13,611 nt of DNA from DASTCC01 sp035711465 (GTDB lineage: Bacteria; Acidobacteriota; Vicinamibacteria; Vicinamibacterales; SCN-69-37). The stretch is from NCBI GenBank assembly GCA_035711465.1, contig DASTCC010000044.1:1-13611 (forward strand), in the 5' to 3' direction. This document shows, piece after piece, positions 5,021 through 11,829 of this stretch (the stretch's first letter is position 1; each line of letters opens with the position of its first letter). The notes beneath the pieces are model-generated. The model ran no database searches. It was given only the letters and a program-made list of their open reading frames with translations, and was not told the origin of the DNA. Both the position numbers and the translations under genes were made by a program.

Positions 5021-7420
5021 TCACTCCCCCCGAAGCACCAGCGCCGAGTCGATCGTCGTCGCCCGTCGCCAGGGGACGGCGGCGGCGACGACGGCGGCGC
5101 TGAGGACGACCGTGATGGCGGCGATGTAGGCGAGGGCGTCGCCCGGCGGCGTCGCGAACAGCAGTGGCGTCAGCTGATGCGCCAGCACGCTGGCGGCGAC
5201 GATGCCGCCGGCGATGCCGATCGCGAGCGGCGTCACCATCTGCCGCAGGACGAGCTTGGTCACGGCGGCGCGCGTCGCGCCGAGCGCGACGCGGACGCCG
5301 AGCTCGCGGTAGCGCTGGCCGACGTAGAGCGCCATCACGCCATAGACGCCGATGGCCGCGAGGCCGAGGCCGCAGCAGGCGAAGGCCGCGAGCAGCAGCA
5401 TGCTGAAACGCGCGTGTGACTGGCTGCGTCCGCGAGCTTCGGACGCCGTGAAGACATCGGCGATCGGCAACCTCGGATCGATCGCCCAGACGCTGGCCTT
5501 GAGCTTCTGCACCATCGGCGCGATCGCCGAGTCCGTGCGCACGATGACCGTGCCGGTTGCCGGCCGCGTCTGCGCGCGCGGATAGTACAGCTGCGGGCGG
5601 TCCGCGGCTTCGGTGAAGTCGGTGGCCCTGACGTCGCTGACGACGCCGACGATCCGCGCGAACGGGTCGGCCGGACTCAGCCTGATCCGCGCGCCGATCG
5701 GGCTCGTCGAGTGGAAGTACTCGCGCGCGAACGCCTGCCCGACGATGGCGACCGGATCAGCCGCGGTGACGTCCTCGTTCGTGAACGGCCGCCCCTCGAC
5801 AATCGGAATGCGCAGCGTCGCGAAGTAACCAGGCGTGACGCTGCCGCCGGCAAATACCGACGACCCGCGCGATGTCGCGCCCGGCGGACGCCCTTCGATT
5901 TCGAGCGCGCCGAAAAGGACGCCCGCCTCGGACGGCAGTCCGCTGCCGATGGCCGCCGCGCTGACGCCAGGCACCGTCTGCACCTGCTCGAGGACGCGGT
6001 CGAAGAACTGCGATCGGCGCGCGGCCGCGGTCTGGGGATCGGCGTCGCCGTAGCGGCTCGGTGGGAGCGACACCCGCATCGCCACCAGCCCCGCCGGATC
6101 GAAACCCGGCTCGACCGCGGTCAGGCGCGCGAAGCTCCGCACCAGCAGAGCGGCGCCGACGAGCAGCACGAGCGCGACGCCGACCTGCAGGGCGGTGAGG
6201 ACCTGCCGCTGTTGCAGTCCCTCCGCCGTCGTCGTCCGGCTCGTCGGCGAGACGAGTTGCTGAACCGCCAGACGCGAGCCGCGAAGCGACGGCCACAGGC
6301 CGAAGACGATCGCGGTCAGCATCGAGATCGCCGCGGCGACGCCGATGACGTGCGGATCGATCGCGACCCGGCCGAGCACGTCGAGGTTCCGAGGCTTGAT
6401 CCAGATCATGCCGGCGACGAGCCATTGCGCGAGCAGCAGCCCGAAGGCGCCGCCGACGATCGCGAGGACGCCGCACTCGATCAGCAGATACCGCAGGACC
6501 TGAAGGCGCGACGCGCCGATCGCCTGGCGCAGCGCGACCTCGCGCGTTCGATCGCTGTTGCGCGACAACATCAGGTTGGCGACGTTGACGCAGCCGATCA
6601 CGAAGAGTAGACCCACGGCGGCCGTCAGCGTCCACAGTGTTCGAAGGACAGGCGCGCCGTTGTAGTCACGCGGCGACATCGCCACGCCGCGCCAGCCTTT
6701 CCGATCCGGATCGTTCCCGGCCGCGGCCATCGCGGCGAGGGCGGACTGAGCGTCCGCGACGGTGGCGCCGCGGCGCAGCTTCGCCAGCGCGTTGCGGGAC
6801 GACTCCGGACGATCCGGCTGCTTCGCCGGCGCCCACAAGGCATCGCTGCCCATCGGCAGCCGGAATCCCGGCGGCATCACGCCGACGACGAGATAAGGGA
6901 CGTCGTCGAGGTTGACGGCAGCGCCGATTGCGGCGGGGTCGCCGCCGAAGCGCGCCTGCCAGATCGCGTGGCTGATGAGGACGACCGGCGCGGCCGCGGG
7001 ATCGAAATCGCCTTCGACGAGGCCGCGGCCCAGCATCGGCGTCACGCCGAGCATCGGCAGCGTCGTCGGCTCGAGCGCGGTCATGGAGATCCGCGTCGGC
7101 TCGCCCGCCCCGGTGAGCTCGACCTCGCGGCCGGCGTAGCGCTCGATCTGTTCGAAGACGGACGCGCTGCGCCATTCGTCGATCGCCGCAATCGACGGCG
7201 CGCGCAAGACGCCGCCCACTTTCGGATTCTCGTGCCAGAGATAGACGAGCCGATCGCCGTCGGCAAACGGGAGCGGCCGCAGCACCAGCGTCCGCAGGGC
7301 GCTGTAAATGGCGGTGTTGCCGCCGATGGCCAGCGCGAGCGTCAGCACGGAGATGGCCGAAAACGATGGCGCGCGAAGGAGGGCGCGAACGGCCTGGCGA
7401 AGCTCGGTGAACAACGTCAT
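5021..7420 (-). CDS. ADOP-family orphan permease (MacB/FtsX-like)
   Basis: The 799-residue membrane protein has a duplicated MacB layout. TM1 is at about residues 18-42 with the family signature TLALAIGGNTAIYSAL. A large periplasmic MacB_PCD domain follows, then a first FtsX block from about 262 to 380 (GLLFVIGCVNVANLMLSRN, then REVALRQAIGAS). Another TM lies at about 408-428, followed by a second periplasmic domain and a last FtsX block from about 675 to the end (YRELGVRVALGA at 30-41 residues into it, TMs near 733-749 and 763-783). No ATP-binding domain is present or encoded nearby, which defines the 'orphan permease' group; the substrate is unknown. The frame is open back to 7687, but the start at 7420 gives the usual N-terminus and has GAGG 8 nt upstream. 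It has no N-terminal prefix domain, unlike the permease at 8033, and no PadR gene on its own strand. Confidence 0.9.
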   Translation of the reverse strand: MTLFTELRQAVRALLRAPSFSAISVLTLALAIGGNTAIYSALRTLVLRPLPFADGDRLVYLWHENPKVGGVLRAPSIAAIDEWRSASVFEQIERYAGREVELTGAGEPTRISMTALEPTTLPMLGVTPMLGRGLVEGDFDPAAAPVVLISHAIWQARFGGDPAAIGAAVNLDDVPYLVVGVMPPGFRLPMGSDALWAPAKQPDRPESSRNALAKLRRGATVADAQSALAAMAAAGNDPDRKGWRGVAMSPRDYNGAPVLRTLWTLTAAVGLLFVIGCVNVANLMLSRNSDRTREVALRQAIGASRLQVLRYLLIECGVLAIVGGAFGLLLAQWLVAGMIWIKPRNLDVLGRVAIDPHVIGVAAAISMLTAIVFGLWPSLRGSRLAVQQLVSPTSRTTTAEGLQQRQVLTALQVGVALVLLVGAALLVRSFARLTAVEPGFDPAGLVAMRVSLPPSRYGDADPQTAAARRSQFFDRVLEQVQTVPGVSAAAIGSGLPSEAGVLFGALEIEGRPPGATSRGSSVFAGGSVTPGYFATLRIPIVEGRPFTNEDVTAADPVAIVGQAFAREYFHSTSPIGARIRLSPADPFARIVGVVSDVRATDFTEAADRPQLYYPRAQTRPATGTVIVRTDSAIAPMVQKLKASVWAIDPRLPIADVFTASEARGRSQSHARFSMLLLAAFACCGLGLAAIGVYGVMALYVGQRYRELGVRVALGATRAAVTKLVLRQMVTPLAIGIAGGIVAASVLAHQLTPLLFATPPGDALAYIAAITVVLSAAVVAAAVPWRRATTIDSALVLRGE

Positions 7421-7599
7421 CTCTGGCGCCTCGCGAGGTCGCGAGTCGAGGGCAAAGACCATCGGTCGCGTATGAGAAACCTGTGCCACGGGCATCGGTG
7501 GAACGCCGGCACGAATGGCCGGAAAAACAGCGGCCCGCGCGTCGAGGCGGGACGAGCCGTCGCGAAACCGGGAGCGGCGGCATCGTTTTCGCGATTCAG
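7421..7599. other. Intergenic stretch between divergent ADOP and PadR genes
   Basis: This is the left part of the 275-bp divergent gap. It must hold the 5' untranslated region and promoter of the minus-strand permease. I see no convincing -35/-10 pair on the minus strand and no further copy of the PadR inverted repeat. Open frames cross it on both strands because of the high GC content, but nothing looks coding. Confidence 0.5.
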
Positions 7600-7648
7600 C
7601 CCGCCGCCCGCGGTCCGCCGCCCGCCGCCCGCCGCCCGCCGCCCGCAG
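7600..7648. repeat. Heptamer tandem repeat, CCCGCCG family
   Basis: CCCGCCG at 7600-7606 is followed by two imperfect units. Three exact CCCGCCG copies at 7621-7641 and CCCGCAG at 7642-7648 come next. The tract ends 4 bp before the -35 box of the PadR promoter. The related GCAGCCC units near 4989-5017 flank the other end of the minus-strand permease gene. Confidence 0.8.
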
Positions 7649-7651
7649 CCC

Positions 7652-7680
7652 TTGACACCCGTGTGTCTGTACTGAAATAT
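7652..7680 (+). promoter_or_regulatory. Putative sigma70-type promoter of padR-ADOP
   Basis: A perfect TTGACA at 7652-7657 is followed by a 17-bp spacer and AAATAT at 7675-7680. The predicted transcription start near 7687 leaves only about 8-10 nt before the PadR start codon and no Shine-Dalgarno, so the message would be nearly leaderless. The -10 overlaps the left arm of the inverted repeat at 7677-7697. Confidence 0.55.
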
Positions 7681-7697
7681 GTTTCACTCAAACATAT
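7677..7697. promoter_or_regulatory. Probable PadR operator: perfect 8-5-8 inverted repeat
   Basis: ATATGTTT (7677-7684), five bases, then AAACATAT (7690-7697) form a perfect dyad. It is strikingly AT-rich against its surroundings. It resembles the ATGT-N-ACAT type dyads bound by PadR-family repressors. It covers the -10 end, the expected transcription start and the first two bases of the padR start codon, so binding should block the operon's own transcription. The dyad is observed; the identity of the binder is inferred from family and position. Confidence 0.75.
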
Positions 7698-8040
7698 GAG
7701 CGACCCGATTTCCGATGCCGCCGCACGCAAGGGCAGCGCCGAGCTGCTGATCCTCGCCTCGCTCGAGCCGGGCGAGCTCCATGGCTACGACATCTGCCGC
7801 GCGATCGCGGAGCGGTCGGAAGGGCTGCTGACGTTTCGCGCCGCTTCGCTCTACCCGCTGCTCTACCGACTCGAAGATCGCGGCTGGATCGAAGGTCGAT
7901 GGCGGCAGGGGACCGGCGAACGTCGGCGGCGCTGCTATCGGCTCACCGTCGAAGGGCGCAAGGTGCTGGCCGCGCAGCGGACCCGGTGGACGTCGTTCAT
8001 CCGCGCGCTCAGCCGCGCCGCGGGGCTGCGCCATGCGTGA
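7696..8040 (+). CDS. PadR-family transcriptional regulator (acidobacterial ADOP-associated type)
   Basis: This 114-residue protein is a winged-helix repressor of the PadR family. Diagnostic segments are the N-terminal helix with KGSAELLILASL (12-23), HGYDICRAI (29-37), the recognition region LYPLLYRLEDRGWIEGRW (52-69) and the wing ending YRLTVEGRKV (81-90). Its length is that of the short PadR subfamily that in Acidobacteriota typically precedes an ADOP permease gene. The ATG at 7696 is chosen because it begins the family's usual N-terminus; earlier in-frame starts would lie upstream of the promoter. No Shine-Dalgarno is visible. The last 8 bp overlap the start of the permease gene (ATGCGTGA), so the two are translationally coupled. 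The inverted repeat over the start codon suggests autorepression. The inducer is unknown. Confidence 0.93.
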   Translation: MSDPISDAAARKGSAELLILASLEPGELHGYDICRAIAERSEGLLTFRAASLYPLLYRLEDRGWIEGRWRQGTGERRRRCYRLTVEGRKVLAAQRTRWTSFIRALSRAAGLRHA

Positions 8041-10717
8041 GTGGGCCGCGGTCGTGCGCGAGCGGCTCGAGGCCGAGGGCCAGCGGCCGGATCTGCATCT
8101 CGACGCGATCGACGAGCTCGCCGCGCATCTCGGCGACGTCTATCGGGGCGCGCGCCAGGCCGGCCAAACGGACGCCGACGCGATCGCCGCCGCACAGGCG
8201 GAGCTCGACGGCCTCGGTCCGCTCGCAGCCGCGATCGCGGCCCGGCGCGCCGCGCCGTTCTCCGGATCGCGGCCGACCCGCCGCGCCTCGATCGGCAGTC
8301 TCGGCGCCGACGTCCGGCAGGCCTTCCGGATGATCCCGCGCCGCCCTGGCGTGTCCGCGCTCGTGATCCTGACGCTGGCGATCGGCATCGGCGCGTGCAC
8401 GGCGGTGTTCACGCTGTTCAACGCCGTCCTGCTCGGCACGCTGCCCTACCCCGACGGCGATCGGCTCGTCCTGCTCTGGGAAGGCGAACGCGACACGCCG
8501 AACGTCTCGACGATCGTCGCCGCGCCGGTCTACGAGGACTGGCGGCAGATGAACCGGTCGCTCGAATCGATTGGGATCTTCGAGAACCTGACCTTCAACA
8601 TCGCCGCCGGCGACGAGCCCGAGCAGGTCACCGGCGTCCGCGCCTCCCCGAGCCTGTTCGACGTGCTGAAGGTTGCGCCGGCACTGGGTCGCACGTTCCG
8701 GCCCGACGAGGACGCGCCGGGCCACGCCGTCGCGGTCATCAGCGACGCGGTCTGGCGCTCGCAGTTCGACCGCGCTGCCGACGTGCTCGGTCGCTCGATC
8801 CGGTTGAATGGCGCCGCTCACGAGGTCATCGGCGTGATGCCCGCCGGCATCGAGTTCCCGCGCCAGGGCGCCGGTATCTGGGTGCCGATGGCATTCACCG
8901 AACGGGATCGCGAACGCGACTCGCATTCGTTCTACGTCGTCGGACGGTTGAAGTCCGATGTGACCTTCGCCGAGGCGCAAGCCGAGCTCGCCGGGATCGG
9001 CGAAGTGCTGGCGGCGCGGCACATCGAGAACCGTCACGAGACGACGGTCGCGACGCCGATGTCGGAGTTCGGCCTGCGCCGTGTGTCGCAGATGCTGAAC
9101 GTGCTCTTCGGCGCGGTCGCGTTCGTGCTCGCGATCGCGTGCGTGAACGTCGCCAACCTGCAGATGAGCCAGGCGCTCGCCCGCCAGCGCGAGTTCGTGA
9201 TGCGGATGACGCTCGGCGCGGGGCTCGGACGGCTGACGCGCCAGCTCACGCTCGAAGGCCTGGCGCTGGCGGTCTGCGGCGGTGTCGGCGGCCTCATCAT
9301 CGCCTGGTTGGGCACGCGCGCGGTCGGCGCGATTCTGGGTCCGCAGTTCTTCAGCTTCTGGTTCCGAGGTCCGGCCGCGGTCGCGATCGACGGCCGCGTC
9401 CTCGCCTTCGCCGCCGGCATCTCGCTCGTCTGCGCGCTGGTCTTCAGTCTGGCGCCGCTCCTGACGCTGCGCCGCGGCGGCCTGGCGCCGGCGCTCCACG
9501 ACGGCGCCCGCGGCGCCGTCCGCTCGGCGCTCGGACTCCGGCGCGTCCTCGTCGCGCTCGAAGTGACGCTCGCGATCGTCGTGCTCAGCGGCGCCGGGCT
9601 GCTGATCAAGAGCTTGAGCAAGCTGATGGACGTCGACGCCGGTCTCGATCCGGCGCGGGTGATCACGCTCCAGGTGTCGCTGCCGCAAGCCGAGACCTAC
9701 GGCGCCGCCGAACGCGCCACGTTCTGCGAGGATCTCGCGCGCAGCGCCGCGGCGACGCCGCTGTTCACGTCCACTGGCGCGATCAGTCATCTGCCGCTGA
9801 GCGGCGCGAATGCCGGCCGCGGCTTCACCATCGAGGGCCGGCCGGAACCGGCCTCGCCCAACGACGGCGCATCGGCGAACTATCGCATCTCGTGTCCCGG
9901 CTACTTCGCGACGCTCGGCATCCCGATCGTCCGCGGCCGCGACTTCACCGCTGCCGATCGCCGGCAGGGCGCCCACGTCGTCATCGTCAACCGCGTCGTC
10001 GCCGAACGGTACTGGCCAGGCGAAGATCCCATCGGCCAGCGGCTGAAGACTGGCGGCTACGCGAGCACGAATCCGTGGCTGACCGTCGTCGGCATCGCCG
10101 ACAACGTCCGCCACTTCGCGCTCGAAGACGAGCCGCGGCGCGAGATCTTCGTGCCCTACGGCCAGGCGTCGTGGCCGGTGATGACGCTGGTCGCGAAGAC
10201 GCGCGGCGAGATCACCCCAGCGGCGACGCGCGAACTGCGCGAGGTGCTGCGCCGCATCGATCCGTCGCTGCCGCCGGCTATTCAGCGGACGATGACGGCG
10301 GTGGTCGAGGGGTCGGTGAACTGGCGGCAGTCGATCATGCGGCTGCTCGGCATCTTCGCCGGCGTCGGCCTCATCCTCGCCGGCGTCGGCGTCTACGGCG
10401 TGCTGTCGTACTACGTCTCACAGCGCACGCGCGAGATCGGCGTCCGGATGGCGCTCGGCGCCACGCGCGCGCTGGTCGTGCGTCTGGTGCTCGGACAGAT
10501 GTCGGCGCCGATGATCGTCGGCGTCGTGCTCGGCGTCGCCGGATCGATCTGGACCGGCCGCTTGTTGACCGGACTCCTCTACAACGTCTCCCCCGGCGAC
10601 CCGCTGGTGAGCGGCGTCATCGTCGGCGTGCTCGTCGTCGTCGGCCTGGTCGCGAGCTGGCTGCCGGTCCGGCGTGCGGCGGCGATCGATCCGGTCGTGG
10701 CGCTGCGGGAAGATTGA
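8033..10717 (+). CDS. ADOP-family orphan permease with N-terminal prefix domain
   Basis: The 894-residue protein begins with a soluble helical 'permease prefix' domain (about 1-75) that is common in PadR-linked ADOP proteins. TM1 follows at about 107-133, with TLAIGIGACTAVF, where C122 takes the place of the usual Asn. The rest is the duplicated layout: periplasmic MacB_PCD domain (about 134-350), FtsX block (about 353-480; VNVANLQMSQALARQREF at 371-388), a TM at about 505-525, a second periplasmic domain (about 530-760) and a final FtsX block (about 770-880; REIGVRMALGATR at 800-812). No ATPase is encoded, so the partner and substrate are unknown. The start overlaps the PadR stop by 8 bp. 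Two other frames stay open across most of this gene, but the domains and the overlap identify the real one. After the stop there is no further gene on this strand for about 445 bp. Confidence 0.93.
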   Translation: MREWAAVVRERLEAEGQRPDLHLDAIDELAAHLGDVYRGARQAGQTDADAIAAAQAELDGLGPLAAAIAARRAAPFSGSRPTRRASIGSLGADVRQAFRMIPRRPGVSALVILTLAIGIGACTAVFTLFNAVLLGTLPYPDGDRLVLLWEGERDTPNVSTIVAAPVYEDWRQMNRSLESIGIFENLTFNIAAGDEPEQVTGVRASPSLFDVLKVAPALGRTFRPDEDAPGHAVAVISDAVWRSQFDRAADVLGRSIRLNGAAHEVIGVMPAGIEFPRQGAGIWVPMAFTERDRERDSHSFYVVGRLKSDVTFAEAQAELAGIGEVLAARHIENRHETTVATPMSEFGLRRVSQMLNVLFGAVAFVLAIACVNVANLQMSQALARQREFVMRMTLGAGLGRLTRQLTLEGLALAVCGGVGGLIIAWLGTRAVGAILGPQFFSFWFRGPAAVAIDGRVLAFAAGISLVCALVFSLAPLLTLRRGGLAPALHDGARGAVRSALGLRRVLVALEVTLAIVVLSGAGLLIKSLSKLMDVDAGLDPARVITLQVSLPQAETYGAAERATFCEDLARSAAATPLFTSTGAISHLPLSGANAGRGFTIEGRPEPASPNDGASANYRISCPGYFATLGIPIVRGRDFTAADRRQGAHVVIVNRVVAERYWPGEDPIGQRLKTGGYASTNPWLTVVGIADNVRHFALEDEPRREIFVPYGQASWPVMTLVAKTRGEITPAATRELREVLRRIDPSLPPAIQRTMTAVVEGSVNWRQSIMRLLGIFAGVGLILAGVGVYGVLSYYVSQRTREIGVRMALGATRALVVRLVLGQMSAPMIVGVVLGVAGSIWTGRLLTGLLYNVSPGDPLVSGVIVGVLVVVGLVASWLPVRRAAAIDPVVALRED

Positions 10718-10764
10718 TTCCTTTCGGCTGACCGCGAATCCGGGCCAGCCTGGACCAAAGCTCG

Positions 10765-11093
10765 AACATGGAGGCCACGTAGGGCCATGGAGCTGTCATG
10801 GTTCGCGAGCCCTGGTGGCCGCTTTCGGTACGAACCGACGCTTGTCACGGATCACCATGCAGCACATGCTGCACATGCAGATGTTGGCTGACCGGCCCCT
10901 CTGAACAGGCTTCTCAACCTGCACCCCGACAGCGAGCCGGTCAGGTGGGCGAGTCACGACGCTCACGCCTGACGCTCTTCCTGCATGTGCTGCATGTGCT
11001 GCATGGTGAATCCGTGATCGAGATCGAAGCCCTTCAAAGACGCGCCGAAGGCGCCTCCTGTGATCTCCATGGGCCCCCATGGCCCCTCATGTT
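10765..11093. repeat. Large imperfect inverted repeat in intergenic DNA
   Basis: The inner arms are nearly exact. 10845-10880 and 10981-11017 are reverse complements apart from one mismatch and one extra base; both contain GCACATGCAG-type units, and the right arm holds CTGCATGTG twice in tandem. The outer arms also correspond less exactly: AACATG at 10765-10770 with CATGTT at 11088-11093, and GGGCCATGGAG near 10782-10792 with its complement near 11065-11076. The 100-bp centre carries a further perfect pair, CTGACCGGC (10888-10896) with GCCGGTCAG (10936-10944). No transposase, tRNA or protein is evident in this gap. It may be a palindromic mobile or regulatory element. Confidence 0.65.
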
Positions 11094-11163
11094 GAAATGT
11101 CTTGCTAGCGTCGATCCGTAATGCCGCGGCTCACTCTGAGCTTTCGGGTACAGTTCTAGCTTC

Positions 11164-11805
11164 TTGCCGACGCTTCCTGCCGTTGAACGTGCGCTGACGT
11201 CCGACGAGCGCGCGATGTTGGATTCGCAGCTCGCCGAGGTCCGGCGGCGGCGTGCGACGGTGCTGCCGAAGATCGGGCTCGTCAGCGCGGTCGGCTGCGC
11301 GCTTCTGGCGGTCGCGACACTCGCCGCTTCCGATGCGCCCGCGCCCGTCATCATCGCTTTCTGGACGGCGATGGCGCTGATTTTCACGGTCTGGATTGGC
11401 TGGCCTGAGGTGCGCCGCGAACGTCAGCGCGAAGGCGTGCTGAACGAAGCGCTGCGCACCTCGCGCGGCCGCGCGACACGCATCGCCAGCTCCCGCATGG
11501 TGTCGTTCGACGAGATCGAAGACGAGGGCGCGTGCTATGCGTTCGCGATCGACGACCGCACCGCCGTCTTCGTCGTCGGCCAGCAGTTCTACGAGTCGGC
11601 CGAGTTCCCGAACGACGACTTCGAGCTCGTCCAGGTGCTGGCGTCCAACGGCGCGGTGGTCGACGAACTGCTGATCACGCACGGGCGCAAGCTCGCGCCG
11701 GAGCGGACGATCGCGGCGGACGTCAAGGACACCTTGGAAATCCCGCAGCACCTCGAGACCGTGCCCGCGAGCCTGGACCAGATCGAAGCCAGCCTGCGGC
11801 GCTGA
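11164..11805 (+). CDS. Hypothetical two-helix membrane protein with cytoplasmic C-terminal domain
   Basis: I do not recognise this 213-residue protein. It has a charged N-terminal helix rich in Arg (RRRR at 27-30), TM1 at about 36-55, a very short outside loop (SDAPAP) and TM2 at about 61-81 followed by RRERQR. Both ends are therefore predicted inside. The C-terminal 110 residues form a soluble domain of alternating strands and helices (GACYAFAIDDRTAVFVVGQQ at 122-141, FELVQVL at 153-159). The start is uncertain: TTG at 11164 is the first candidate after an in-frame stop at 11137, and ATG at 11215 would give 196 residues; neither has a good Shine-Dalgarno. It is convergent with the next gene across 24 bp and follows the large inverted repeat. 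Steady high-GC codon use and a clear membrane layout support that it is real. Confidence 0.7.
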   Translation: MPTLPAVERALTSDERAMLDSQLAEVRRRRATVLPKIGLVSAVGCALLAVATLAASDAPAPVIIAFWTAMALIFTVWIGWPEVRRERQREGVLNEALRTSRGRATRIASSRMVSFDEIEDEGACYAFAIDDRTAVFVVGQQFYESAEFPNDDFELVQVLASNGAVVDELLITHGRKLAPERTIAADVKDTLEIPQHLETVPASLDQIEASLRR

Positions 11806-11829
11806 CCGATCGCGCGTGGATCGAATTCG

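Noticed and set aside
7421..7687. 89-codon N-terminal extension of the minus-strand permease
   Set aside because: It would translate the GC heptamer tract and start inside the PadR operator. The family N-terminus begins at 7420 with GAGG upstream.
8009..10731. Two further very long frames over the second permease (701 codons minus, 896 codons plus)
   Set aside because: Both are Arg/Ala/Asp-rich with no membrane segments or motifs, whereas the frame from 8033 encodes a full permease. High GC explains the lack of stops.
10796..11121. Small frames on both strands across the cruciform element
   Set aside because: Their repetitive His/Cys/Met peptides come from the CTGCATGTG-type repeats of the inverted repeat, not from coding selection.
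11131..11751. 206-codon minus-strand frame opposite the two-helix membrane protein
   Set aside because: Arg/Asp-rich with no hydrophobic segments or motifs, while the plus-strand frame encodes well-formed transmembrane helices.
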